DNA of 64,000 nt, from contig CM038917.1 in assembly GCA_021904315.1 (NCBI GenBank), positions 19,204,041-19,268,040 on the forward strand, given 5' to 3'. Positions 23,842-35,276 of this stretch are shown one piece after another. Under the pieces are notes generated by a model. That model had not been told where the DNA came from. It saw only the letters and a list, made by a program, of their open reading frames with translations, and ran no database searches. Origin of the DNA: Sphagnum magellanicum (Eukaryota > Streptophyta > Sphagnopsida > Sphagnales > Sphagnaceae). Position 1 is the stretch's first letter, and the number at the start of each line of letters is the position of its first letter. Both the position numbers and the translations under genes were made by a program.

Positions 23842-26800
23842 CTAATTCCACTTGCAATAACCAAGCCAACAGCTGCATGCAGCACTAGAAGAGTTGGTCA
23901 TGTACAAGGTAGGTGAAGAGGCAGGCCCTAAAAGGAACACAAAGCCTCCCAATCCTGCAATGAAGGAAAGAGGCACCACTGCATACCCACACAGCAGCAG
24001 CATATAAGATTTCCATTACAGCATTATGGACATCTCATAAACCTTAGATCTGGATCACGCAAAAGTTCATTATGTCCCAGGCTCTGATCTGCATCAAAGT
24101 CCCTACTGACCACAAAAGTAAACAAAACTGCTCAATCCCACCAAATAGAAAGAGGCACTGTAGCATGCCTAAACACAAGCTCATAATAAGACAGCAGTCT
24201 CCAGCTATCTGGCAAAGTCTAAACCTGAATTTTGAACCTTGTGCCCCATTAGCCTGTTCCTTATGATGTCTGGAATGCTAGGATAAAGTTGATGTGTATC
24301 CAAGTCTCAAACAACATAAAAGTGACAAAGTAATTGCACGATTAGACTGAGTCTCGTGTACTATAAAGAGAGGAGAAGACCTGGACCATAAGGGGCTGTA
24401 AAGGCCTGTCCCAGAGCAGGCAAGCCCATCACATTGCAAAACACATGTGCCACCAATGGTGCCATCAGATGCCCTGTGTCACAGCCAACCCCACACCCCC
24501 ATCCCTCAAATAAGCACCTTTCATCATCACTAGGACTCATTGATCCACAGTGAAAACAGCAACAACAACCTGAATATTGCTTCAGGTACAGAACAACCCT
24601 GAACTCTAACCCTAACCCTGGTGCAAAGAGGGTCACTCTCTCTGTATTCAGGCAGAGAAGTTATTGTACTTTACTCCGATGTGAAATCCTATACCTGTCC
24701 GAAGAAAAAGGAAGGTTGCATACCACCCAAAGACAGTGGTGTAGCATAGTTGGATACCTACAAGTCAAAAATCTCAGGACTTCAGTAACACAAAACAGAA
24801 TTTCGAGTCCTAAAATCGGATTACAACAGAAAAAACAGTCTTGTTTCCAAATGATGAATTTGTATGCCACCACCCACAGCAATCCTACAGATTCAAAAGA
24901 TTCCAGAGCTTTTTTTTCATGGAACACAAACAATAATAAGTAAGGATTGACAATGATTGATCTGAGTTGCTCAGTTATCACATCCTACTTCCAGTCCTTG
25001 TAAGAATGGGACATACCCACAATGACAGCAGCAGTTCCTTTATCATGTTTCTCTTGGTGCACCAACTCCCAATAACGATGAATGTGGGCTGCCACTCCAA
25101 CAACCCCTTCCAATTTGGTTATCCTGTTTGAAAGGTCATATTGATGATTCAGACTTCGTTGACTCAGACTTTGTTGATTCAGCAACAAATATCATTAATG
25201 AGCACCAATTGCCTAGTAAGGATCAGATATTCCAACTATCCATAACTGTCCCAGATTGGATGTTCAGATTGTATGCAAAATCATCAAGACTAAAATCACT
25301 GCAAAATCAGCCCACTAAAATCAAGACTCAGACTAAATATCAGGAAGTTACTACTATATATACAAGTGATATTTACTTCAGCCTAACAGTACCACCACAT
25401 AGATCAGTAGCAGGTGTGAAAAGTTTCCTGCAAAGAATCTTTGCATGTATAATGACAAATTTAACAGTGCTTCTGCACTGCAGATTGCTTCAACAGGGGC
25501 AATATCAATATCAGCACATTGTTTGGCCTTCTTGAACTGCTCTTCAAGAGGCCACCACAATCATCAAATCTAAAAATGGGAAATGACTCTCACCTAGGCT
25601 GAAGAATAGAGGACACAGAAATACAACAGAGAGAGGGTTGAATCCTCCACACAACAGCACTGGTGCCATACATGCTCGAAACACCCACTCCTCTGTGAGA
25701 GGTGCCTGTCCAAACCCTCCTTAAGTGGGTCATTATCACAATCATGATCCTCAATGCAGGTAGATGTAAGCTATTTCCACGAAAAGAATCACTAGGATGG
25801 AAAAAGCATGCCAACTGTTTGTTATATGGCTTCCATGGAAAATAGAGCATGCCACAGTTTTCTACCTTCACAACCTTTAGCAATGACTTCATAAGGAAGA
25901 ATTGGGACAAGAAGAGGGGAAAGAAGGCATCTCATGGCCAGAACTGACAATAAACAAGAGCAGATGAAAAGAGCAGGACAGTAATGTGGAGAGAGGGGAA
26001 AAAAACAAAAACTTTATGGTGATGACAAAGGAGGCACTAACCACCACATAGTTTCTCCATGCCAAAATGTTAGACACCAACGTATTGATATTCTCCACGA
26101 GGTTGGCAAGAGAGTTCACAGACCACCCAGATGCTTCAGCCTCACTATAGGGTTGGGCACATTGAGTGAAGGAATCAAAAGCTGCCATAACCAGGGGGCC
26201 GAGATACAGCAGGGCTGTCAAGAGCAGAGGATAAATAGTTGCCTGCCACTGAGAAGGAAAGAACCACACACACAAAGTGCAGGACAGACATAGTCGTAAA
26301 CAGAACCTTTCTTACTTCTAAAAAGCCTGACCACAGCTTTTGTGCAGACAATCAACAGAATGCAGGCTGAAAACAGGGTTTTGGGAAGAAGAAGGCTGTG
26401 GAACCACAGAATAGAATGATGATGAGGAGTTTCATGTTGCATCAACAAAGGCAGGTGGAATGCACATCCCTGCAAATGAACTTCCCCCTGGAATCTTTGT
26501 GGTTTTAATGAACTGGGGGTGGGAATGGTACTCCAGTTCAAAACACATTTCACACATTGCAAACCCACCAACCAGCTCTTTTTGCCATGCAAATGATGTT
26601 CAATTTACCTATGCAAATCTTCTTCCATATTTGAACTCAGGTTTCCTCAGATAGGTTCTGCACTTTGGGCATCCTCTTTTTCATGCTTTCAACTATCACA
26701 TTGAAACTGAATCAATGGTGCAAATAGAAAAGCACTGATGCGAAGAGTGTTTGCAAACCATAGTTTTCAAGAGCAGGGACACAAACCAGATGATTGGTGC

Positions 26801-27740
26801 AAAGGCCAAACACAGAAAGCAAGTAGTTCAGGTTCAAGCTCTGACGTCCTTTCACCTGGATAAAGAAAAATCCACAATTGAACAGAGTTAATATTACCTG
26901 TATGCTAACTATGTGAAAACAACAAACATGTGTGCAGATTTCTGAAAGGGTGCAAATCTTCATTTCATGAACAACTTGCACTCTTCTAAGTATGGAGCTG
27001 CAAAACCAACTCTTCCATTCTCATGAGCCAAAACCCCCAAATTTTGACTCCATGTAACCCTTTTTTCTTGCTCCAGGTTGTTTGTTGCAACAGCTTTGCT
27101 CAAAACACAACTAACTCAATTTCTCTCACTAGCTCAATGTGTTTCCATACAGATTTATCAGCAACAGCTCTGCACAATCTACTTCTTCTTCCTTTTATCC
27201 CTTTTGCGTCTTCTCGGAGTTTGTACCAAAGCCCGCCTACCTGTTCTCCTCCTCCTCGTACTTCTTTCTCAACATTGTTTCTATGCACAGTTTGTTCACG
27301 GCCCTAAATCTTACGTGAAACAGAGTGTAGGCAGCGCATCAAAACGGAGGAAAACCATGGAATAAGACGGAGGAATTCCTGCAAATGCATTATCAATTAC
27401 TACATGAATTTTTTTTTTAAAGTACGAAGAAAAGAGAAAGTGTGTTTGTGCTTACGGGGAGAAGTGAGAGGCAGGCGACGGCGGCAAGCGCAGAGGCGAC
27501 GATTGACCAGAGAAAGCGACGAAGGTAATGAGCATTGATGGAGCGAGGGGGCGGCAGACGTAGAACGACAGAAGGCACATACAACGAACCTACATAAAGC
27601 ACTGCCATCGCCGCACAACCCGCTATTGCGACCATCCCCTGGCGATTTCCTCCTCCTCCTCCTCCTCCTCCTCCTCCTCCTCCCCCGTCATCTCCTACGG
27701 TCGATGCAGCCGTGAGTGCCATCAGAAAGCGATCTAACAT
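23842..27740 (-). CDS. RCE1: CAAX prenyl protease 2 (RCE1/FACE2), eight exons
   Basis: It removes the last three residues of prenylated CAAX proteins at the endoplasmic reticulum membrane. Exons: 27740-27456, 26855-26787, 26248-26042, 25705-25594, 25088-25017, 24757-24695, 24473-24381, 23954-23842; all introns are GT-AG and the frame holds to a 337-aa protein. The ATG at 27740 is the first after an in-frame TGA at 27770-27768; a GTG three codons earlier is not a plant start. The ABI (CPBP) protease motifs are intact: Glu192-Glu193 with Arg197 (TEEWVFR), His226 ([10 protein letters not shown]), His279 and Asn283 (AHVFCNVMG). Hydrophobic segments occur throughout (for example [18 protein letters not shown]). 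The end CWLGYCKWN resembles the Arabidopsis FACE2 C-terminus. A run of 13 glycines (19-31), absent from relatives I recall, comes from a GGA microsatellite. The last intron has a weak donor (GTCTTC). The gene diverges from L10 across 1.2 kb. Confidence 0.95.
27646..27684. repeat. (TCC)n microsatellite coding for polyglycine in RCE1
   Basis: About twelve TCC triplets followed by a short C run; on the RCE1 strand they are GGA/GGG glycine codons in exon 1. The length is likely to vary between individuals. Confidence 0.9.
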
Positions 27741-28317
27741 TGGAACCACAGTAACGCAGTTTGCGGATCACAACGAGGAACACCAAAGTGAAAACCGACG
27801 AAAATCAGCTCCACTACGATTCCTACTCCTGCTCCTCCTCTCTCCTTATCATCTCCTCCTCACCTAGTTCACGGATCTCATGCTTTTCACGATGATGAGG
27901 ATCACCTGTTTCTTCCAGCCTGCTGAAACCGCCACCTTCGTTCACCAAAAAAAGATAAAAATTGATTTACAGTTACAATCTGTTGTTGAATGGTTTGTTT
28001 CATGTCCTTCTTCTGCTTCTCTTTCTCCTTCTGCTGTCTGTGATTGTTCTTCCCTGGCACGCCTGGGAAGAAAACAATCGGACAACAGCTCTCGGGAGTT
28101 ATCGCGTGCGGGCAAGTCCTGTAGAAAGCTGCAAAGCCCTTTGCAATTTCATCCGCTCTGCTCGTCGTTGTTTCGTTAGTTGTGTCTTTCATTCGTTCGT
28201 TTTTCGTTCATGCGCACATGGGCTACATTTGCTCGCAAGGTCACTTCCGTCACATAACAATCAACTCGTGCTAGTTGTGTCTTTCATTCGTTCGTTTTTC
28301 ATTCGTGCTAATTTGGT

Positions 28318-28700
28318 GGAACTTTGGTGCATTCCGGACTCCAAAGTTGGCAACTCAATGAGTTTTCAAGTCTCACTAAATGGCAGAATTGGCTGATACT
28401 GCCAATTCTAATATTCCTCCCTCTACCTTGTTACGTAATGACCAACCTATGCTGATTATGGACGTTCTTCATTCTATGGAACTATGGTGCAGTCCAAAAC
28501 CCAGAGCTGCAAAATTCAATGAGTTTTCGAGTTCCCGTATAATGGCAAAATCGGCCACTAACTGCCAATTCTGGATATTCCTTACCTCTGTCTTCTACCT
28601 TGTTACATAACGACCGACCTGTGTTAGTTTATAACTAGGGAACATGGCACATTCCGGTAGAAATTCGCCTTGCCAATTCCAATCTCTAGACTCTAATCAC
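28318..28700. repeat. ~160-bp tandem duplication between RCE1 and L10
   Basis: Unit 1 starts at 28318 (ggaactttggtgc), unit 2 at 28478 (ggaactatggtgc), and a partial third at 28639 (ggaacatggcacattccgg). Shared blocks include ttcaatgagttttc/ctcaatgagttttc, ctgccaattct and ctaccttgttac. The units are clearly diverged. A smaller direct repeat, tagttgtgtctttcattcg, lies just left at 28178 and 28271. The array fills much of the shared upstream region of the two divergent genes. Confidence 0.8.
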
Positions 28701-28721
28701 AACATTACACCTTGGAATCGC

Positions 28722-28730
28722 AACCCTAAA
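28722..28730 (+). promoter_or_regulatory. Telo-box-like motif upstream of L10
   Basis: The motif aaccctaaa lies about 180 bp upstream of the L10 ATG. AAACCCTA telo-boxes are common near transcription starts of plant ribosomal protein genes. This is a near match only, and the start site is unknown. Confidence 0.35.
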
Positions 28731-28822
28731 CTTCCGCAGTTTTCCACCTCTTCTTTCCACACTGGAAAACAGGGCTCCGCACTGGGACGCTGCAGATGAG
28801 AGCTTTGTTATCCACAGGAGGG

Positions 28823-28848
28823 GGAGAGAGAGAGAGAGAGAGAGAGAG
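28823..28848 (+). repeat. (GA)13 tract in the L10 leader or promoter
   Basis: A perfect GA run ends 63 bp before the L10 ATG and passes into a longer purine stretch up to about 28880. GA/CT tracts are frequent in plant core promoters and 5' leaders, so it may be transcribed. Confidence 0.75.
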
Positions 28849-28911
28849 GAGAAGGAGAAGAGGAGGAAGAGAGGGTGGGAGTGTAGTTTGTGACTCAGCC
28901 AATCGCTTGCG

Positions 28912-30237
28912 ATGGCCACTCAAGCATTAGTAAGCTGCTCCTGCACTAGTGTGTCAGCCAAGGAGCAATTGGGTTCTGCATTTTGGGGAGCACCCAGCAG
29001 CAGCAACAACCCCATCATCAGTGGTAGTGGATATGATGATGCGCAAGTGCGGTGCTTCGGAAGAAGGGCCAGACCGCCACTACCCGGGGTGCGGATGGCC
29101 ATAAGCAGGAAAAAGAAAGAGGAGACAGTGGACAGGGCGAAGCAGCAGCTGGAAGGTGCCTATTTGGTGGCGGGGATTAAGTACGCGGGCCTTACTGTGA
29201 AGCAATTTCAGCAACTGCGGAAATCGCTGCCACAAGACACCACTCTTATGGTCGCCAAAAACAAGCTCATTGGTAGCGGTTTTCCCCTTCACTGTCTTCT
29301 TAGACTGCATTGGTTTTGGACACAATCCATAAAATCCCGCCCAAACCCATAAATCTCTCTCTATCTCGAGTTTTTTATGGGTTGTGTCCATTTCGTTCCT
29401 TCTGAATTTTATATTCACTACTAGTGTTGAATTGATTTTGCTGCAGTTTGGGGTTCTAGAACTTCAGATAGTCTGGGCTACATATGTAGGAAAATTTGGG
29501 GAAAAAGAAGAACAGTGCACCTCCTGGACAACTCACCTTGGTGAGGTAATGTGTAGATGAGCCCATGGATGTCAAAAAGATAGATGCAGCATGTTTCTCA
29601 CTGTGGTCTTCTTCTTGAGGAAACCCTAGTTTATAATTCTTGGGATGCACAAAAAGCAGCAGAATTCTGTGTGAAGTCATCTGTTGAGACATGAAACTCA
29701 GACACTCAGCAATTGAGAACCAGAATTCTTTGCTGATTTTGAAAGCATGCAGTAAGCTGGAGCAATGAGAGTGGAATGGGAGATGATGAGTGCAGGATAC
29801 AATGGCTTCTGCCACTTCTGGGTTATGGCTGAATTGAGCAATTATGACATTGGTCTGCTATTTGCATCATTGATACAGGGAAGGCAATTGAGGGTACACG
29901 GTGGGAGGCCTTGAAACCTGCTTTGACAGGCATGAATGCTTGGTTATTTGTGCACACTGAGGAGATTCCTGCTGCCTTGAAACCCTACCGCACATTGCAA
30001 AAGGAGTTGAAGCTTGAGAACAATGACTTTTCAGGAGCTGTTTTTGAGGGCCGCTTTTATTCACCAGAAGAGTTCAAGGCACTTGAGACAATGCCAACAA
30101 GGGCAGATTTGTATTCCAAGCTGCTGGGAACACTCAAGAGCCCATCCTCAAACCTTGTTGGCACTTTGCAAGGTCCAGCTCGCAATCTCGTGTTCACACT
30201 CAAGGCCTATGTCAAGAAGCTGGAGGAGGAAGCTTGA
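28912..30237 (+). CDS. RPL10 (plastid, nuclear-encoded): 50S ribosomal protein L10, plastid precursor
   Basis: It forms the base of the large-subunit stalk in plastid ribosomes, where L7/L12 dimers bind. Two exons, 28912-29272 and 29879-30237, joined by a GT-AG intron of 606 bp that restores KNKLIGKAIEGTRWEAL; the product is 239 aa. The ATG is fixed by an in-frame TGA at 28891-28893. Residues 1 to about 62 are serine- and alanine-rich with few acidic residues, as in transit peptides. The mature part starts near MAISRKKKEETVDRAKQQL and has the L10 landmarks GLTVKQFQQLRKSLP, MVAKNKL, GMNAWLFV, AGAVFEG-like (SGAVFEGRFYSPEE), LETMPTRADLYSKLLG and a C-terminal helix LKAYVKKLEEEA for L7/L12. The length is normal for plants. 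The gene diverges from RCE1. Confidence 0.95.
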
Positions 30238-31203
30238 AGTCCTGGTTAGAATTGTGATCTTTCTTCCTTATCTTTCTCAGGCTTGCTCATCCTCTCTAGA
30301 AAGTCATCTTCAAATTCAAAACTCTAGTGCTTGATCCTGAGAAGTTGGATCACCCATGGAGAATCACCCTCAACAATGCCTTCTTTCTAGGGTTAGATCC
30401 CTGCTAATCAAATCTGTTCGCTGTAAAACTACTATGTAGTGGGACTAGGCAGTGTTCTTTTTGGCAAACACAATTGGAGATTGATATCTTGCTGTAATCT
30501 TCATCTTCCCTGGAAGAACAACCTTGCTTCCACTGGAGAGCCTGTCTGGAGTTTGCAGCCCTAGTCTATTTTTTCTCTTCAACTTTAGAGCTGTTCTTGG
30601 GCTTCCAAACCTTGGAGAGGGACAGTGTGGATCAATATTTCTGGTTGTAATGTCTTGAGAGGGGAGCATACCTAATTGAGAGATCTCTTCAGTGGAAGCT
30701 GGAATCTGCTCAGCTGAAGGCCAGCAGGTCTGCTTTTTCACTTACCAGATTTTGATAATGTCAAATTGCAAATGCTCTCTAGTCTCAAATTTACGTTCTG
30801 CCAAACATGGGTTTGTATCATCTAGCAGTCAGTGCTGGGGACACTGCAAATGATGGTAAGCTTCAAATGATCATGAGACATAGGCTTGATTGTTATTGAA
30901 TTTGAAAGTGGTTACATGTCAGGTAGGTTGGGTCATATTGCAAACAAGCAGAAGGGTAGTGCCAGGATTTGTAGCATCCAGCTTGTTGCCTTATTCTCTC
31001 AGGTGGTCCAGAATCTGTGGTATATGTCAGGTTAAATGACTGACATATTCTGGTCTGCAAAGAGCCTAGTGTTAAAAAGTACCATGTGTGATAGGTTTTT
31101 GGAAAAACGACACTTTTGACACTAGCTTAAATTGGTGATGTGAAATAGCTTCTTCCTTCCATATTAGGTATTCTTTGCTTTAAGAGATGGGCTACTGGCT
31201 TTC
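30238..31203. other. L10 downstream region, no gene recognised
   Basis: The first few hundred bases should contain the L10 3' untranslated region. A 98-codon minus-strand frame at 30445-30741 has no recognisable domain or splice partners. Confidence 0.4.
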
Positions 31204-31324
31204 TAGTTGGTGATGAAACCCGATGACTTTTTTGTACTAGAGAGTGGGGAGAGAGTGGGCAAGTCCTAGTTTGTGATGAAACCCAATGGCTTTTTTGTAC
31301 TAGAAAGTGGGTAGAGAGTGGGTT
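31204..31324. repeat. 62-bp tandem duplication
   Basis: The block gtgatgaaacccgatgactt...gtactagagagtgggg begins near 31209 and repeats at 31271 as gtgatgaaacccaatggctt...gtactagaaagtgggt. There are two copies with a few substitutions. The minus-strand open frame across it (31127-31429) is explained by the near codon-neutral unit and is not a recognised protein. Confidence 0.75.
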
Positions 31325-34300
31325 GTAGACCGTGGATTCTGCCAGGTAAGCACGCCCTTGGTGAGCCTGTTTAGGGCAATCCTGGGCTGTGCACACCCAG
31401 CAGAATCTGCTGTCTATAGGGAATGCCAATGGAATGCCAGAGACTGAAAGGGGGGAATGCTGTGGAATGTGTCAGCCATAAAATCAGCAAGCTGGGCAGA
31501 TTCTGCAGCAAAGAGTGGAAAAAAGAGCAGAATCAGCAAGCCGTGACTTCAACAGGCTGAGTTGCATAACTTGACATACATATGTACCAGAAAAAAACAT
31601 AAAAGCAATGAAGTAGACATAGGATTGCAACCATTTTGAATCATTGAATGTCATGCACATGTGTTGTCCTCATCAAGTGCCATTGCAATGACATACATTC
31701 ACTTCAATCTGACCAAGTTTGTAAAATTCCAACCTAAGACTGCATTGAGAAAGCTTCCATCCTTTGATACCCACCCCCACCAAAATCTTGCCCAAAAAAC
31801 CCCACAAATCAACATGAAGTCCACAACATCCCATCTACACATCCTCCCTAGTGACCATCATAGGAGCTCACTTGCTTAATCAAATTTTATCAACTTCTGA
31901 GAATCCCTATCACTGAGGGTGCCCTCATTGCATCTGGCATCGGAAGCATTGGGGTGCCCAACTCCATAGTCATTCATACTAAGATTGGTTAACTTGCAAA
32001 GAGCAAAAGTTGAATCAGAATTTTACTTGTCAATGATTCCTGGGACATTGAGAGACCGGTACTTAAAAGTCAAGTCCTCAGAAGGATGGAAATAAAGTTT
32101 GTAATTGTTTGAAGAACTCAAAGTCCCCACAGACCACTTTTGCGCTCTCTCAAGCCAACTTTTTCTCCATTTCCAATTTGTACTATGGAATGGGTGTGGT
32201 ACATTATTGTACTATGGTAGGGCCTATTCCACCTAGGAACTTGTTGAGCTCGTGAGCATTCTGTAAGGTGGTGATGATCCATGACAATGTCTGCGAGGAC
32301 CCATTCCAAAGTGTAATCGGTGTCTCTATAGATGATTTGCATTATTGAAAATTTTATGTGCATAAGATATTGGCAGAATCTGTGTTGTACTTTTCCTTTT
32401 TCCCATGAGTAGTTGTGTTTCTTTTCTTTCAAATTTGTGATGTAGCTGAAGTGGCGATTATAGATAAGTCAATTTAGCCAAATTTGGCTATAAAATATGA
32501 AAGTGAAAAAAATTTGAGCATTGTTATATAGGGTTTATTCAAGCACCTACTGGAACTTAATGATATGGAATCTGGAGATGTTTTTAATGATTTTTTATTT
32601 TTTTATTTTTGAAATTTAGTGAGTAATAAACTGTAGAAACACCTTTCATTTTGCTATTTTGGAAAAAAAAATTCATCATTTGGTGAAAATTCTCCAAGAA
32701 ACAACATCAACCTCCCTAATACCGAGGGTTCAATTCCTCTAGATTTTAGGATAAGTATATGTGTGCTTTCCTTACTTTTAACCCAGTGTTGGTAGGTTCC
32801 CAAGTTTAGAACTTTTAAAACATGGGTCCAAGCTTAGATTCTTATGATTGTGATTTGCATAAGCACCCATTTGGTGGAATTGGCTCAAGAATCGAATTAT
32901 GGAACTAACCTTTGGCTAAAACCAAAACCAAAACTTTGAAGTTTAAGAATGTTCTATCCTAATTTTCTCTAGGAGCAAGGTTAATTTTATGATTTAAACC
33001 TATATTTTGCAAAATTGGTGTCAGATTTATGAAAGTTTTAATTCAAATAGACACTTTGGATCTCAAGTGGATGTCTAACCTTCTACCACTTTGACCCAAA
33101 TCCCTTTGAAGTATGTTTTGGTCATTGAGTCAAATCTAATATGTTAATTTTAAAAGAGGTTTTCCATATTGAACATTTCTTCTTCATTGTAGTAAGAATG
33201 GTAGGTATATATATACATGGGTATGTAAAGTATTTCAATTACGATTTTTGAGGGGAAATAAATATTTATTAAATTTGTACGAGTGTCACCTCCTTTTGTC
33301 ACCACTAAGAATTTTTCTATATGTACTCTAATCAAAATGGGAGTTGGTGATTTATGTTCCCTCCTTACCACAATGTGTCTCTTGTTCTCTACTTTCTGAA
33401 ACTAGTTTACCAAGTAGATGCATATCATGCATACATTATACTTAGCTCTAGAGTAATTGTTGTTGTGATCAACCTTCAAACCATAGACTTGCAAATCCTT
33501 ACCACGTTATTGTACACTTGATCACTTGAAAGGTTAGATCTTGTTCATGACTTGTTGTTTTTTATTTTCTCTCTTTAAATACATCGGGATTTCTTTGGTT
33601 CTAGACCTTCTCATTAATCAAATGTATTTTGTTTCATCAGAGCTAATGCTATTAGTTAAGTGCAAAAAATTGGTGTGTTTTAAGGATTGAATCATTTAGG
33701 TGTCACAATGAAAGTCTAAGGAATAGGACTAGATATCCCTCTTTGCAACACCTAGAACACCCCAACTTTATTCTACAATCCATTTATCAAAAAACCATCG
33801 CCCAACAATTTTTTTGTTGTTGCACATTTACATACATATGAAATAAAAAATCTCGTCAACTTTTTACTACCATCTCTCTTCTCTTCCACACACCAAAAAT
33901 ATACACATTTGTCCTTTTTCATTTGTAAGCATCCTTCATATCTAGCCAATTACTAGCCTTTGTCTAGAAAATCCCATGACTAGCCCAATTCATAGATAGT
34001 TGGAAATTTTGAATTCCTCATAATTACAAGCCACCAAAATTACCCCGTGTGTTTCTAAGCACTCATCCCATGCAAATCACTTGAGGAAAAAAAAGCCAAC
34101 ATTGAATATCTAAAGGCTTCTATCATCCGAGAAAAATTACAACATGTGTTTTTTTTCGTCACATGACCACCTTCAAATATAACTTGTTGGCTTTGGTATC
34201 AAATAGACCATGATGACAAATAAATCCCATTTGAAACTTAGGTTAACATAAAATGGTAGAAGGCATTACCATTCATGAAAGATACCATCCATAAAAGCAT

Positions 34301-34353
34301 GTATTGCTTCTATCTTCATTATTTACAAATCAACCCTTAAATGATGGTTACGA
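31325..34353. other. Intergenic, no gene recognised
   Basis: AT-rich DNA without frames longer than about 104 codons and without recognisable protein motifs. No inverted or direct repeats of note were seen by eye. Confidence 0.35.
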
Positions 34354-35276
34354 CTAGTGTTGGGCGGGTATGTCAATTTCAAGGGTGCTTGCAACATAAT
34401 ATGTTGTATATATATAGTCTTATTCAAGTCGACAATTTTGATCCAATAGCAAATTTGGCATAACAATGATTTTATGGCATGTTAATGGTATGTCAATACA
34501 TTGGACATTTTGCAAAATATTACAATGTGACATTAAAAATGATTCTCCTTATCTTATAACTATCCTCAACATACCAACTAGATATTTGTTTTAAAGTAGT
34601 TTCAATTTGGACATCTGATATGAACATGAGTATTCACATCCTTTTGAAATGGACATATTGGGCAGATTGATTGTATAAGAACCTACATGTTTTGGGGGGG
34701 GGATCTCAAGCATGAATATGAATAGACAATAAACTCATACCAACTCTTGTGTGGGATAAGCATTCAAGTATCAAATATTCACATTGAGACAATGTTGCTA
34801 GAAAATGGCTTGTTCTCAACATGGGCCCAAGGCAATCATTTATTGTTCAATTTTGTAATGGAGCCTAAGTGGCAAGCGTCCCAAAAACAAATTCACATAA
34901 AATGGTGACACTCTTATAAAGACCATTAAAACAAAACCACCTAGCATAATACAAGATGTGATAAAGAAAGAGCGGAAAATTAATCATCCAATTTATTAAC
35001 ACAAATCCCTAATTTTGAAATGTTTTAATGAACTTGACATACATATATCTAGAAACACAAAAAACTTTTCACACACAATATATGCAAAAAATATATTAAA
35101 AGAGGAAATCTCTAGGTATGGGTAAGTGTAATGGTAATGTTGGTGGAAATTAATAACAAACCCAAGTAGGCATTGGCTTTTTCATTAAAAAAATCAGTCA
35201 AACAATTCCATTTTTACATACCAAGGTGCATACCCGAATATATACCTATCAAAACCCTATATATCACACCAACATT
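34354..35276. mobile_element. Possible decayed transposon
   Basis: The left end tagtgttgggcgggtatgtc resembles the hAT terminus of this window. The right end, complemented, begins aatgttggtgtgatatatag and shares 22 of 24 bases with the right end of the insertion at 49428-49668. No target duplication is readable, so the boundaries are tentative. Confidence 0.35.

Noticed and set aside
27741..27749. Possible start of RCE1 three codons upstream
   Set aside because: The codon there is GTG, not ATG; the first in-frame ATG is at 27740, after a TGA at 27770.
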